The notes beneath the pieces were generated by a model. It worked only from the letters and a program-made list of their open reading frames with translations. It searched no databases and had not been told where the DNA came from. The position numbers and the translations under genes are program-made. From positions 992,001 through 1,056,000 of the forward strand of contig NZ_FSQW01000001.1 in the NCBI RefSeq assembly GCF_900128895.1: a stretch of DNA of 64,000 nt, read 5' to 3'. Origin of the DNA: Parasphingorhabdus marina DSM 22363 (GTDB lineage Bacteria > Pseudomonadota > Alphaproteobacteria > Sphingomonadales > Sphingomonadaceae). Positions 1-9,960 of the stretch are shown piece after piece. Position 1 is the first letter of the stretch. Every line of letters starts with the position of its first letter.

Positions 1-518
1 CGGACATTGTCCGGCCGCTCCGATGCACCGCCTTCGAGCAGGGATCGCAGCAATCGTGCTGCGCTTTCGTCGCCATCAAATCCCATATCATCGATAAACA
101 GCAGGAAAGCCCTGTCGATGCCCGACAGCTGGCGGAAGAGATCGGGCAGGCTGTCCAGCCGGTCGGCCGAGGCTTCAACCAGCGCCAGGTCTGCCCCGTC
201 GCCTTGCAGGGCACCTGCAACAGATTTGACCAGTGCCGACTTCCCCATGCCCCGGGAGCCCCATAACAGGACATCATGGGCAGCGAATCCCTCGGCAAAG
301 CGCTGGCTGTTTTCGAGCAAGCGGGATTTCTGTTCGTCGATACCGGTCAGAAGATCGAGATCCAGCGGCGCGAATTCCGCAACCGGCCGCATAGCCTGGC
401 CATCCCAGTACCAGGCATTCCCGTCGCCAGGATCGGCGGGAGCTTGAGCGGGAGGAGACAGCCGGTCGAGCGCATTCGCAATGCGCTCCAGAACGTCCCG
501 GATATCCCCGTCCGCCAT
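1..518 (-). CDS. DUF815 family AAA-type ATPase, C-terminus cut by window edge
   Basis: The frame starts at an ATG at 518 and is still open at position 1, so about 172 N-terminal residues are visible. A P-loop GSRGMGKS lies at residues 87-94 and a Walker-B-like FIDDM at 141-145. The layout (short N-terminal segment, then a lone P-loop domain around residues 45-170) matches DUF815 ATPases, a family of unknown cellular role. The stop codon of the acyl-CoA dehydrogenase lies one base upstream of the ATG, so the two are probably co-transcribed. The family call is from remembered motifs; function remains open. Confidence 0.8.
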   Translation of the reverse strand, partial: MADGDIRDVLERIANALDRLSPPAQAPADPGDGNAWYWDGQAMRPVAEFAPLDLDLLTGIDEQKSRLLENSQRFAEGFAAHDVLLWGSRGMGKSALVKSVAGALQGDGADLALVEASADRLDSLPDLFRQLSGIDRAFLLFIDDMGFDGDESAARLLRSLLEGGASERPDNV

Positions 519-519
519 G

Positions 520-2271
520 TCAGGCGGACAGTGCGTCGCTGTCGAGCGCGTAGAGAATATCTGCGCCGCTCATTGCAGCCGGCTTGAGGCCCATGGCTTC
601 GGGGACAAGATGATCGAGATAATAGCGTGTGGTCACCAGTTTGGCCTGCAGGAACGGATCGGAACCATCGCCGGGTTCGGACCGGGCAATTTCATGCTGC
701 TGTTTCATCAACATGCCGCATGTTGCAGTCGCCAGCATGGTCATGAACGGATAGCTGCCGGCCAGCCGGTCATCGATGGAGGCCTCACCGCCGCTCATCC
801 ATATGGCGACATCTTCCACGGCCTGCGCGAGAGCCGACAGGGCGGGTTCGTCTCCGGCGGACAATTTGATCTCGGCAAGCAGGCTGTTCATCGCTTCGCC
901 GCCATCCAGACCCAGCTTCCGGCCGACAAGATCAGCAGCCTGAATGCCATTTGTGCCCTCATAGATCGGCGCAATCCGGGCATCCCGGAAATGCTGTGCC
1001 GCGCCGGTTTCCTCGACAAAACCCATGCCGCCATGGACCTGCACGCCAATCGACGCCACTTCATTACCGACATCCGTGCCATATCCCTTGATCAGCGGGG
1101 TCAGGATTTCGGCGCGCGCTTTGGCTCCTTCGAGACCCAGCGTCGCGCGATCGACATGCGAGGTGGCATAGTAGAGCAGAGCCCTTGTAGCCTGGGTCAG
1201 CGACCGGGACCGCAGCAACATGCGGCGAACATCGGGATGTTCGATAATTGCCACCGGATCCTTGCTACCGCTGCCGGCACGCGCTGACTGAACGCGTTCG
1301 GTTGCATAGCCAATCGCCTGTTGTGTGGCCCGTTCGGAAATCTGGACGCCCTGCGAACCGACATTGATTCGGGCATTGTTCATCATCGTGAACATCGCCT
1401 TCATCCCGCCAAATTCGCCGCCGATCATTTCACCATAGCATTCATCCTTTTCGCCATAGGCCATCACGCATGTCGGCGAGGCGTGGATACCCAGCTTGTG
1501 CTCGATCGATACGCAGGTCACATCATTGGGTTCAGCCACGTTACCATCGGCATCAAGATGATTTTTCGGCACGATGAACAGCGAAATACCGCGGGTACCT
1601 TCCGGCGCCCCGGGGGTCCGGGCGAGGACCAGATGGATGATATTTTCGGTCAGGTCATGTTCGCCGAAGGTGATGTAGATTTTCTGGCCCTTGATCCGGT
1701 ATTTGCCAGCATGCGGGCCGTCAGTCACCGGTTCGGCGGTGGCGCGGAGCGCGCCGACATCCGATCCGGCCTGCGGTTCGGTCAGGTTCATCGTGCCGGT
1801 CCATGCCCCCGATATCAGGTTGGGGAGATAGCGGGCCTTTTGCTCATCGCTGCCATGGGCGTGAATCGCCTCCACTGCGCCAAAGCTGAGCATCGGGCAC
1901 AGGGTGAATGCGAAATTCGCCGCACCGCAAGTTTCCAGGATCAGCGCCGACAGCGAATAGGGCAGGCCCTGTCCGTCAAATTCTTCGGGTCCGTCAATCG
2001 AGGCCCAGCCACCGGCGACAAATTCGTCATAGGCCTTCCGAAAGCCATCGGGCATGGTGACTGCGCCGTCTTTCCACTGCGCGCCGACCGTATCACCCGT
2101 CCGGTTCAGCGGGGCGAACTCTCCCATCGCGAACTGGCCTATGCCTTCGACAATCGCCTCGACCATGTCTTCGCTGGCATTTGCAAATCGCTCATGCTCG
2201 GCCAGTTCGCCGATTTTCGCGATATGCTTGAGAACGAAAATCTGTTCCCGGCTGGGTGCTCTGAAATCCAT
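520..2271 (-). CDS. Acyl-CoA dehydrogenase, long (DmdC-like) subfamily
   Basis: 583 residues, typical of the long acyl-CoA dehydrogenase subfamily that includes 3-methylmercaptopropionyl-CoA dehydrogenase (DmdC) and differs from the ~380-residue classical enzymes. Visible signatures are NLTEPQAGSDVGAL (FAD/substrate motif, about residues 160-175) and the C-terminal IYEGTNGIQA segment that carries the usual active-site region. The enzyme would oxidise an acyl-CoA to the 2-enoyl-CoA with FAD. The substrate cannot be told from sequence, and no beta-oxidation partners are adjacent. It diverges from sua5 across 52 bp and is followed directly by the DUF815 ATPase gene. Confidence 0.88.
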   Translation of the reverse strand: MDFRAPSREQIFVLKHIAKIGELAEHERFANASEDMVEAIVEGIGQFAMGEFAPLNRTGDTVGAQWKDGAVTMPDGFRKAYDEFVAGGWASIDGPEEFDGQGLPYSLSALILETCGAANFAFTLCPMLSFGAVEAIHAHGSDEQKARYLPNLISGAWTGTMNLTEPQAGSDVGALRATAEPVTDGPHAGKYRIKGQKIYITFGEHDLTENIIHLVLARTPGAPEGTRGISLFIVPKNHLDADGNVAEPNDVTCVSIEHKLGIHASPTCVMAYGEKDECYGEMIGGEFGGMKAMFTMMNNARINVGSQGVQISERATQQAIGYATERVQSARAGSGSKDPVAIIEHPDVRRMLLRSRSLTQATRALLYYATSHVDRATLGLEGAKARAEILTPLIKGYGTDVGNEVASIGVQVHGGMGFVEETGAAQHFRDARIAPIYEGTNGIQAADLVGRKLGLDGGEAMNSLLAEIKLSAGDEPALSALAQAVEDVAIWMSGGEASIDDRLAGSYPFMTMLATATCGMLMKQQHEIARSEPGDGSDPFLQAKLVTTRYYLDHLVPEAMGLKPAAMSGADILYALDSDALSA

Positions 2272-2323
2272 GAAATTCTATTCCGCTATTGCTTGAAATC
2301 CTGCTGCGCTATAGCGCCCAATC

Positions 2324-3283
2324 ATGTCTGGCTCAAATGATCATATTGCGGAAAATGCGAGACGCTACGGCAAGCTTGCGATAGCGGAAGCCGCGCGGCT
2401 CCTGCAGGCAGGAAAGCTGGTCGCGGTTCCGACTGAAACGGTTTATGGGCTGGCGGCAGATTCGACGAACCCGGAGGCGGTGGCCGGAATCTATCGAACC
2501 AAGGGCCGGCCGGACTTCAATCCGCTGATCGTACATGTTCCAGACCTCGATGCGGCATTGCGGATTGGCGAATTCCATCCTCTCGCCCGTCAGCTGGCCG
2601 ACAAGTTCTGGCCCGGACCTCTCACTCTGGTCGTAACGCTCCGGCCCGATGCGGGCATTTCCCCGGCGGTGACCGCTGGTCTCGATACCATCGCTTTGCG
2701 ATGCCCTGCGCATCCGGTCATGCAGGAACTGTTACGGGATTCCGGACTGTTTCTGGCCGCGCCATCGGCCAACCGCAGCGGTGGCATCAGTCCGACCACG
2801 GCCGATCATGTGCGAACCAGTCTGGGGCCCGCCGCACCCGCTATTCTGGATGCGGGGGCCTGCTCCAGCGGGCTGGAATCCACGATTATCACGACAATGG
2901 GCGAGGATTATACAATATTGCGCCCTGGCCCGGTCAGCCCTGAAGATCTCGAGAAAGTTGCTGGACGAAAAGCTGTTGCCCCTAAGAACAAGGGGATCCA
3001 GTCGCCGGGGCAACTTGCCAGTCACTATGCGCCATCGAAACCGCTGCGACTGGACGCACTGGACGCCAGTCCGGAGGAATTCCATATCGGGTTCGGAGAC
3101 GTGCCTGGCGATGCGAACCTGTCTGCTGCGGGCGATCTCGCCGAAGCGGCCAGCCGGCTCTATGCCCTGCTCCATCAGGCGGATGCCAGTGACAGACCGG
3201 CCATCGCGGTTGCTCCCGTCCCTGTGCACGGCGCGGGCCTAGCGATTGCCGACCGGCTGGCACGAGCGGCGTTCCGGTCGTAA
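2324..3283 (+). CDS. L-threonylcarbamoyladenylate synthase (Sua5 type)
   Basis: Makes threonylcarbamoyl-AMP from threonine, bicarbonate and ATP, the first step of the t6A modification of ANN-decoding tRNAs in the cytoplasm. At 319 residues it is the two-domain Sua5 form, not the shorter TsaC/YrdC form. The YrdC domain (residues ~15-210) shows [12 protein letters not shown], the RTKGRP basic loop and SANRSGG; a C-terminal Sua5 domain follows, with the linker motif [11 protein letters not shown] around residue 225. The ATG at 2324 has no clear Shine-Dalgarno sequence; the transcript may be leaderless or nearly so. Confidence 0.93.
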   Translation: MSGSNDHIAENARRYGKLAIAEAARLLQAGKLVAVPTETVYGLAADSTNPEAVAGIYRTKGRPDFNPLIVHVPDLDAALRIGEFHPLARQLADKFWPGPLTLVVTLRPDAGISPAVTAGLDTIALRCPAHPVMQELLRDSGLFLAAPSANRSGGISPTTADHVRTSLGPAAPAILDAGACSSGLESTIITTMGEDYTILRPGPVSPEDLEKVAGRKAVAPKNKGIQSPGQLASHYAPSKPLRLDALDASPEEFHIGFGDVPGDANLSAAGDLAEAASRLYALLHQADASDRPAIAVAPVPVHGAGLAIADRLARAAFRS

Positions 3284-3404
3284 ACGCCAGGATACACCTG
3301 TTTACAGGCCCCGGTTTGAGCCTGCCACCCAAATGCTGTACTATCGCGCCGTCATCGCAAGATATGACGTTCAAAATGAAGGCAAATTTGAGGGGATGCG
3401 CATC

Positions 3405-4127
3405 ATGACTGCAGTTCAAAAATCGCTTGCGGAATTTCTGGGAACATTCTGGCTGGTATTCGGTGGGTGCGGGAGTGCCGTTATCGCCGCCGCTTTTCCC
3501 GAAGTCGGGATCGGATTGCTGGGCGTATCCCTGGCTTTTGGCCTGACAGTCGTCACCATGGCCTATGCCATTGGTCATATCAGCGGATGCCATCTCAATC
3601 CGGCGGTAACGCTGGGTCTCTGGGCCGGTGGCCGCTTCCCGGCCAACGAGATTCCGGTCTATATCATCGCGCAGGTCGTGGGGGCCGTCGCCGCCGCCGC
3701 GGCGCTGTATCTCATTGCTACCGGCAATGCCGATTATGATCTTGCGACCAATGGCCTTGCAGCCAATGGCGTCGGGGAGAAGTCCCCGGGCGGCTATGCG
3801 ATGGGCGCCGGGTTCGCGATTGAAGTCTTGCTGACCTTCTTTTTCCTGATGATCATCCTCGGCGCCACGGACGGACGAGCCCCAGCCGGTTTCGCCCCGC
3901 TGGCGATCGGTCTTGGCCTGACACTCATCCACCTGATCAGCATCCCGGTCACAAACACGTCGGTCAATCCGGCGCGGAGCACCGGGCCCGCACTGATCGA
4001 AGGCGGGATCGCCCTGTCGCAACTCTGGATATTCTGGGTGGCTCCGATCATTGGCGCCATCCTTGCCGGCTTTGCCTACAAAATCGTGGGTGGCAGCGGA
4101 CAGGATGTGACCGGTACCGAGGAATAA
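3405..4127 (+). CDS. aqpZ: Aquaporin Z-type water channel
   Basis: 240-residue MIP-family membrane channel with six hydrophobic segments and both pore motifs: NPA at 65-67 and NPA at 188-190, the second followed by the selectivity-filter arginine R191. H176 and T185 sit where E. coli AqpZ has its filter histidine and threonine, which favours water over glycerol. The start at 3405 is preferred because AGGGG (3391-3395) lies at a suitable distance. An in-frame ATG at 3396 abuts that site, and the longer open frame upstream overlaps sua5. A terminator-like hairpin follows the stop. Confidence 0.93.
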   Translation: MTAVQKSLAEFLGTFWLVFGGCGSAVIAAAFPEVGIGLLGVSLAFGLTVVTMAYAIGHISGCHLNPAVTLGLWAGGRFPANEIPVYIIAQVVGAVAAAAALYLIATGNADYDLATNGLAANGVGEKSPGGYAMGAGFAIEVLLTFFFLMIILGATDGRAPAGFAPLAIGLGLTLIHLISIPVTNTSVNPARSTGPALIEGGIALSQLWIFWVAPIIGAILAGFAYKIVGGSGQDVTGTEE

Positions 4128-4141
4128 CAGAAAACGGATGA

Positions 4142-4182
4142 CGGGAAGGAAGTCCTGAACGGCCTTCCTTCCGCCCTGTTTT
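4142..4182 (+). terminator. Probable terminator of aqpZ
   Basis: A 9-bp perfect stem, GGAAGGAAG at 4144-4152 pairing with CTTCCTTCC at 4164-4172 around an 11-nt loop, is followed by a short T-rich run (TGTTTTG). The stem is not GC-rich and the T run is short, so termination strength is uncertain. Confidence 0.45.
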
Positions 4183-4264
4183 GAGTTGCATAATGCAATT
4201 TTTATTGGACCACGAGCGCGGGTTGGGCAATAAAGGTGCACCAAAGGGGTGTTGTTTGCTCGAG

Positions 4265-5314
4265 ATGGTGGGTTTCCGGCGAGAATATCTGGCGTTATTT
4301 GGCGCCCTCCTTCTGATGGCCTGTGCGGCTCAGAAAGAGGAAGAAGTCAAACAGACCGATCCGATACCGGCTGCCGTCTCCGCCGCCAGCCCGGCTGCCG
4401 AAACCGAAATCATTACCTCCGCCGGAACCGTCCGGCTGCGCCGGGAAACCGAACTGGGCTTTACGACAGCCGGACAGGTCGCGAGTGTTCGCTATGACGA
4501 AGGCGACCGGGTCCGCAAGGGCGCGGTGCTGGCCGCGCTCGATACCAGCACTGTATCCGCCGATCTGGAGGCTGCCAGAGCCGAACAGGACCGGGCAGAA
4601 GCGCAGCATGAGCGCATGACATCACTCTTTGCCGACGGCTGGGTGACCCGGGCCCAGCTGGAACAGTCCGAAGCCGCGATGCGCGCCTCCCGTGCCAGTG
4701 TCCAGGCCAGCCGCTTTGCCAGCAACACCTCGCGGATCATCGCTCCCGGCAACGGTATTCTGCTGACACGCAATATTGATGCCGGCCAGATTGTCGCTGC
4801 CGGCCAGACGGTCATGATATTTGGTGAAACCGGCAAGGGTTTTTTGCTGCGTGTTCCGATGACTGACGATGTGGCCGCGCGGGTGCGCGTGGGCATGCCG
4901 GCCCAGGTGACCATCCCCGCGGTTCAGGAAAGTCCGATCGATGCGGTCGTCGCCGAAAAGGACGGGCGGGCGGATCCGCGGACCGGTACCTTTGATGTCG
5001 GGTTCCTGCTGCCGGCCAGTGACCGCTTGCGGTCCGGGCAACTTGGCTCGGTGGATATCCAGGTCGCGCGCGGGGCCAATAGTGCCATATCCATTCCCTC
5101 GACCGCCATATTCGGTATCCGGTCCGGCGAGGGACTGGTTTTTGCGGTCGACAAGGAAAATCGCGTCAAACAGCGCGCGGTGGTCATCGGGTCGCTGCAT
5201 GATGACCGTATCGAGATTGCTTCGGGGCTCAAGGAAGGCGACCTGATCGTCACCCGGGGAGTCGAGGATCTGCGCGATGGAGATCTGATCAAGCCGATAC
5301 GAGCGGCCCAGTGA
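4265..5314 (+). CDS. RND efflux periplasmic adaptor (membrane fusion protein), lipoprotein
   Basis: Adaptor that would link the inner-membrane RND pump encoded next to an outer-membrane channel. The 349-residue product begins with a lipoprotein signal ending in LMAC (Cys20), so it is probably anchored in the inner membrane. The usual order is visible: barrel-sandwich half (GQVASVRYDEGDRVRKG), a helical hairpin around residues 95-150, second lipoyl half, beta-barrel and a C-terminal IASGLKEGDLIV segment. ATG 4265 is chosen for the signal peptide. A TTG at 4256 has a better-spaced AAAGGGG, and the open frame extends to 4181. No TolC-type gene is nearby. Confidence 0.9.
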   Translation: MVGFRREYLALFGALLLMACAAQKEEEVKQTDPIPAAVSAASPAAETEIITSAGTVRLRRETELGFTTAGQVASVRYDEGDRVRKGAVLAALDTSTVSADLEAARAEQDRAEAQHERMTSLFADGWVTRAQLEQSEAAMRASRASVQASRFASNTSRIIAPGNGILLTRNIDAGQIVAAGQTVMIFGETGKGFLLRVPMTDDVAARVRVGMPAQVTIPAVQESPIDAVVAEKDGRADPRTGTFDVGFLLPASDRLRSGQLGSVDIQVARGANSAISIPSTAIFGIRSGEGLVFAVDKENRVKQRAVVIGSLHDDRIEIASGLKEGDLIVTRGVEDLRDGDLIKPIRAAQ

Positions 5315-5350
5315 GCGCCATATTCCTGACCGGGTCTCTGGAGGACTGAG

Positions 5351-8300
5351 ATGCTCGCCCGGTTTGTCATAGAACGCTGGCAACTGACCTTCGTCATGTT
5401 CCTGCTGATGTCGGTCCTCGGCGTCTTCGCGCTCAACAACATTACCAGGGCGGTCGATCCGCATTTCCCGATTCCGTCGGTGACGGTGATCGCCATTCTC
5501 CCCGGTGCGGATGCACAGGACATGGAAGAAACAGTGGCGAAGCCGATCGAGGACGTCGTGCAAGGGCTGGATGATGTTGTCGAAATAGAATCGACCAGTA
5601 CCGATGGCGGGACCATCGTGCGCGTGGAGTTCAGTGAATGGTCCGGCGATGTCGACGGCTATTTTGATGATGTGGTCCGGGAAGTGTCGGCGATCCGGGA
5701 CCAGTTGCCGGACAATCTGGCGCGGCTGGAATACCGCAAATTCCGGACCACCGAAGCCGCGGTTATCCAGCTGGCGATGGTCAGCGACACGGCCTCCTGG
5801 CGCCGGATGGAAAAATATGCTGACGATCTGGTCGACAATCTGAGTCGCTATGACGGTGTGCGGGAAGCGCGGATCTTTGGTTTGCCGGACCCGGAAGTCA
5901 GCGTGATCATCGATTCCCGGCGACTGTCGGAACTGAGAGTTCCGCCCAGTGCCGTCGCCGATGCACTGCGCCAGGGCGGCATGGAAATGCCGGGTGGTGC
6001 GGTACAGAGCGGCGGACGCCGGTTGAATGTCGAGGCTGGCGGTGCCTATCGGGATCTCGACTCGATCCGGTCGCTGCCGTTGCGCGCCTCGGACGGAACG
6101 GTACTGAAAGTCGAAGATGTCGCCGACGTCGAATGGGGTGCGGACGAGCAGATTTATCGGACCAGGCATCAGGGCAAACGGGCGGTATTCATCACTGCGA
6201 CCCAGAAAGACGGGATCGACGTGACCCGGCTGAAGGAGCAGCTGGATGTCGAGCTCGACCAGGCCAGAGCCTTGCTGCCCCCGGACATTCGACTGGAAAT
6301 GCAGTTCGACCAGAGCAAGGATGTCGAGCGGCGGCTGAGCGAACTGGCCCGCGATTTCATGATTGCCATCGGGCTCGTGATTTTCACCTTGCTGCCGCTT
6401 GGGCTCAGAGCGTCGGGGATTGTCATGATCTCGATCCCGCTGTCGCTCGCATCGGGACTGCTCGTGCTATATGCGATGGGCTATAATCTCAGCCAGCTCT
6501 CCATCGCAGGCTTCATCGTGTCGCTGGGATTGCTGGTGGATGACAGCATCGTGGTCACGGAAAATATCGCCCGTCATCTGCGCATGGGGAAATCCCGGAA
6601 GCAGGCTGCAATCGATGCCAGCCTGGAGATTCGGGCAGCGGTGATCGGATCGACCTTTGTGCTGGTGTTCGCTTTTGCACCGCTGCTGTACCTGCCCGGT
6701 GGCGCCGGATCCTATACCCGCTCCTTCTTCATCTCGATCATGGCGACGGTGCTGGCCTCACTGGTGATTTCCCTGTCGCTGATCCCGTTCCTGGCGAGCC
6801 GGATGCTGCGCCGCGACGAGGATCCGGAAGGCAATGTCGCGCTGCAATGGGTGAACGGCAAGATCCACAAGTTCTACCGGCCGTTTCTGCATGTGGCGCT
6901 GGGGGCACCCTGGAAAACGGTGATCATTGCGCTGGTGCTGTGCCTCTCGGCCTTCGCCCTGGTGCCGCGCATGGGCTTTTCGCTCTTCCCGTTTGCAGAC
7001 GCGCCCTATTTTCGGGTGTCGGTGGAAACCGAACAGGGCAGCAGTCTCGACCGGACCGAATCTGTCGTCACCGAAGTGTCAGAGATCCTCGCCAGAGAGC
7101 CCACGATCAAGGTCCGGGCTGAGAATATAGGCAATGGCAATCCCCAGGTTTTCTACAATGTCGGGCCGCGAGCCGAACGCACCAATTATGGCGAGATTCT
7201 TGCCGTGATGGATGAATGGGATAACAGTGAAAGCCCGGAAATGGTGCGGCGATTGCGCGAAGAACTGGACAAGATCCCCGGCGCCCGGATCAAGGTGGAG
7301 CTGTTCAACAACGGCCCGCCGGTCGAGGCGCCGATTGTGTTCCGGATCAGTGGACCGCAACTGGATGTGCTGAAAGACCTGTCGCAGCAAGTCGCCGATA
7401 TCTTGCGCGACACCCCTGGAGCACGGGACATTGTCAATCCGCTTGCAACCGACAAGATCGATCTGGATATCGGGCTGGACCAGAACAAGGCGGCGTTGCT
7501 GGATATCCCGCCAGGCGAGCCGCGCCGGGCCATAAGGCTGGCGCTGAGCGGCGAACGCGCGGCTTTCTATCGCGACGAAGAGGGCGACAATTACCCGGTG
7601 ACGGTGCGGCTGCCGCTCGACAACAGCCAGCCGGTTTCGGCACTGGACGATATCTACCTCGCCACGCGCGGCGGAGACCCGGTGCCCCTGTCGCAGGTGT
7701 CGAACCCGGTTCTCACCAATGTCGTGCCCGAGATTTCCCGTAATCAGCTCGAACGGGTGGTGTCGGTTACCGCGCAGGTGGAATATGACCGCGTCCCGGC
7801 AACCGTCAACAATACGGCCTTGCAGAAGATCAGACAGATCGAATTTCCGGAGGGCTATGAATTTGCTGTCGGCGGGGAAACCGAAGCCATCGGCGAGACA
7901 TTTGGCGATTTCGGCCCGATCATTGCCACGGCGCTGTTGCTGATCTTCGGCATACTCGTGGCCGAGTTCGGCCGTTTCCGGGAAACCATTGTGGTCGCCG
8001 GTGTCGTTCCGCTGGGCACTTTTGGTGGCCTCATCGCGCTCTATATCACCGGCAATTCGCTCAGCTTCATGGCGATTATCGGGTTTATTGCCCTGGTCGG
8101 GATCGAGATCAAAAACTCCATTCTTCTCGTCGACTTCACGACCCAGCTGCGGGAACGCGGCATGGCATTGCGGCCAGCGATCGAGGAGGCTGGCGAAGTC
8201 CGGTTCCTGCCGGTGTTGCTGACATCGATTACCGCTATTGGGGGCCTGTTGCCGCTCGCGCTGCTGGGTGGCTCGCTTTATGCCCCCGTGGCGATCATTA

Positions 8301-8452
8301 TTATCGGCGGCCTGATCAGTTCCACCTTGCTTTCTCGCGTTGTCACCCCAGCTATGTATTTGCTGGTTGCGCGGCGCGATGAGGCGCAGCGGCTGGCGAA
8401 GGAGCAAAATGGCGGCGAAGGCGAAGATCCTCCGGAACCCGTCACCGCATGA
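5351..8452 (+). CDS. RND efflux transporter permease (AcrB/MexB superfamily)
   Basis: Inner-membrane proton-driven pump of 1033 residues, full length for the family. The TM4 proton-relay pair is present as LVDDSIVV (Asp ~396/397) and the TM10 lysine as EIKNS (~residue 921). Two large periplasmic loops and twelve predicted membrane segments follow the standard duplication. GGAGGACTGAG gives a strong ribosome site, and the gene lies 36 bp after its adaptor. Sequence style (MLARFVIERWQLTFVMF) is that of proteobacterial HAE1-like pumps rather than metal (CzcA) pumps, but the substrate is unknown. Confidence 0.93.
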   Translation: MLARFVIERWQLTFVMFLLMSVLGVFALNNITRAVDPHFPIPSVTVIAILPGADAQDMEETVAKPIEDVVQGLDDVVEIESTSTDGGTIVRVEFSEWSGDVDGYFDDVVREVSAIRDQLPDNLARLEYRKFRTTEAAVIQLAMVSDTASWRRMEKYADDLVDNLSRYDGVREARIFGLPDPEVSVIIDSRRLSELRVPPSAVADALRQGGMEMPGGAVQSGGRRLNVEAGGAYRDLDSIRSLPLRASDGTVLKVEDVADVEWGADEQIYRTRHQGKRAVFITATQKDGIDVTRLKEQLDVELDQARALLPPDIRLEMQFDQSKDVERRLSELARDFMIAIGLVIFTLLPLGLRASGIVMISIPLSLASGLLVLYAMGYNLSQLSIAGFIVSLGLLVDDSIVVTENIARHLRMGKSRKQAAIDASLEIRAAVIGSTFVLVFAFAPLLYLPGGAGSYTRSFFISIMATVLASLVISLSLIPFLASRMLRRDEDPEGNVALQWVNGKIHKFYRPFLHVALGAPWKTVIIALVLCLSAFALVPRMGFSLFPFADAPYFRVSVETEQGSSLDRTESVVTEVSEILAREPTIKVRAENIGNGNPQVFYNVGPRAERTNYGEILAVMDEWDNSESPEMVRRLREELDKIPGARIKVELFNNGPPVEAPIVFRISGPQLDVLKDLSQQVADILRDTPGARDIVNPLATDKIDLDIGLDQNKAALLDIPPGEPRRAIRLALSGERAAFYRDEEGDNYPVTVRLPLDNSQPVSALDDIYLATRGGDPVPLSQVSNPVLTNVVPEISRNQLERVVSVTAQVEYDRVPATVNNTALQKIRQIEFPEGYEFAVGGETEAIGETFGDFGPIIATALLLIFGILVAEFGRFRETIVVAGVVPLGTFGGLIALYITGNSLSFMAIIGFIALVGIEIKNSILLVDFTTQLRERGMALRPAIEEAGEVRFLPVLLTSITAIGGLLPLALLGGSLYAPVAIIIIGGLISSTLLSRVVTPAMYLLVARRDEAQRLAKEQNGGEGEDPPEPVTA

Positions 8453-8464
8453 CAGGAGAATGAG

Positions 8465-8998
8465 ATGACGATGCAGGAAGCCATATTTGCCGGCGGATGT
8501 TTCTGGTGCACGGAAGCGGTTTTCAATGACATTGCCGGCGTAACTGCGGTCGAAAGCGGTTATATTGGCGGCGAAAAGCCCAACCCGACCTATCGCGAAG
8601 TCTGTTCGGGCAGCACCGGGCATGCCGAAGCGATCAAGATCGGATTTGATGACTCGGTGGTCAGCTATGCCGATCTGCTGGACATATTCTTTGCTACCCA
8701 CGATCCCACCCAGCTGAACCGGCAGGGCAATGATATCGGGACCCAGTATCGTTCCGCGATATTTCCGCTGGATGATGCCCAGCGCACCGAAGCCGAGGCC
8801 GGTATTGCGCGGGCTGCGGCGGACCGGTCAGAGCCTGTGGTGACAACGATAGAGGGGCCGGCGCCCTGGTATGTTGCCGAAGACTATCATCAGCAATATT
8901 GGGCTGACGAAGGGCGCGGAAACCCTTATTGTGTTGCGACAATTCCTCCGAAGCTGCAAAAGCTGCGGACAAGCTTCGCTGACAAACTGAAGGACTAG
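8465..8998 (+). CDS. msrA: Peptide-methionine (S)-S-oxide reductase
   Basis: Reduces the S-epimer of methionine sulfoxide in proteins and as free amino acid, using thioredoxin. The catalytic motif GCFWC is at residues 11-15 (nucleophile Cys12), and downstream the family motifs GYIGGEKPNPTYREVC, STGHAEA and AEDYHQQY are intact. The length, 177 residues, is normal. The gene starts 12 bp after the RND permease with a GGAGAATGAG site, so it looks like part of the same transcript, and galU follows 10 bp later. No msrB is nearby. Confidence 0.96.
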   Translation: MTMQEAIFAGGCFWCTEAVFNDIAGVTAVESGYIGGEKPNPTYREVCSGSTGHAEAIKIGFDDSVVSYADLLDIFFATHDPTQLNRQGNDIGTQYRSAIFPLDDAQRTEAEAGIARAAADRSEPVVTTIEGPAPWYVAEDYHQQYWADEGRGNPYCVATIPPKLQKLRTSFADKLKD

Positions 8999-9008
8999 AC
9001 CCATTTCC

Positions 9009-9878
9009 ATGAAACCGATCAAAAAAGCCGTGTTCCCTGTTGCCGGTATGGGAACGCGGTTCCTGCCCGCGACCAAGGTGATGCCGAAGGAACTGTTCCC
9101 GGTCGTCGACCGGCCCTTGCTGCAATATGCGGTCGATGAAGCGCTTGAAGCCGGGATCGAACAGATGATTTTCGTCAATGGCCGCGGCAAGGGCATGATC
9201 GAGGATCATTTCGACATGGCGTTCGAATTGCAGCGCAACATGGGCGACCGCGGCAAGGATCAGTCGATCCTCGACGGCACGCGCCTGAAACCGGGCAATG
9301 CGGTCTTTGTCCGACAGCAGGAACCGCTGGGACTGGGCCATGCCATCTGGTGCGCGCGGGACATTATTGGGGATGAACCCTTTGCCATTTTCCTGCCCGA
9401 CGAATTCATGGTCGGTGAACCGGGCTGCATGAAGCAGATGGTGGATGCCTATGAATCGCTTGGCGGCAATGTTGTTTGTGCGCTGGAGATCCCGATGGAA
9501 GACACGTCGTCCTATGGCGTGATTGACCCTGGCAAGCAGGAAGGCCCGATCACCGAAGTGAAGGGGCTGGTCGAGAAACCGGCGGCGGGCACGGCGCCGT
9601 CCAATCTGATCCTGCCGGGTCGTTATATATTGCAACCGGAAGTTATGCGTATTCTGGAAACGCAGGAAGCCGGTGCGGGGGGCGAGATCCAGCTCACCGA
9701 TGCCATGGCGCAAATGATCGGGCAGCAACCCTTTCACGGCATGACTTTCGACGGCAAGCGCTATGACTGCGGGTCAAAGCAGGGCTATGTCGAAGCCAAT
9801 CTGGCGCTGGCGCTCGCGCATCCGGAAATTGGCGAAGATATCCGCAAGATTGCCGGGGATCTGCTCGCGGGGTCCTGA
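9009..9878 (+). CDS. galU: UTP-glucose-1-phosphate uridylyltransferase
   Basis: Forms UDP-glucose from UTP and glucose-1-phosphate for envelope and exopolysaccharide synthesis. The nucleotide-binding signature GMGTRFLPATKVMPKE is at residues ~14-29, and VEKPAAGTAPSNL and the AGAGGEIQLTDAM segment are typical of GalU. The 289-residue length is normal. The gene lies 10 bp after msrA at the end of the efflux run, a placement that suggests co-transcription but not a shared function. Confidence 0.95.
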   Translation: MKPIKKAVFPVAGMGTRFLPATKVMPKELFPVVDRPLLQYAVDEALEAGIEQMIFVNGRGKGMIEDHFDMAFELQRNMGDRGKDQSILDGTRLKPGNAVFVRQQEPLGLGHAIWCARDIIGDEPFAIFLPDEFMVGEPGCMKQMVDAYESLGGNVVCALEIPMEDTSSYGVIDPGKQEGPITEVKGLVEKPAAGTAPSNLILPGRYILQPEVMRILETQEAGAGGEIQLTDAMAQMIGQQPFHGMTFDGKRYDCGSKQGYVEANLALALAHPEIGEDIRKIAGDLLAGS

Positions 9879-9960
9879 TATCCCGGCCCGGGCTCTGATC
9901 ATCCGGTCATTCAGCGCCTCTTCATCACATAGCGCGCAGGAGCGGACCAAGGAGATGATC

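Noticed and set aside
4622-8701. Long minus-strand open frames (4622-6169 and 7079-8701) antisense to the RND efflux genes
   Set aside because: They are shadows of the adaptor, permease and msrA genes with compositionally biased translations and no start signals.
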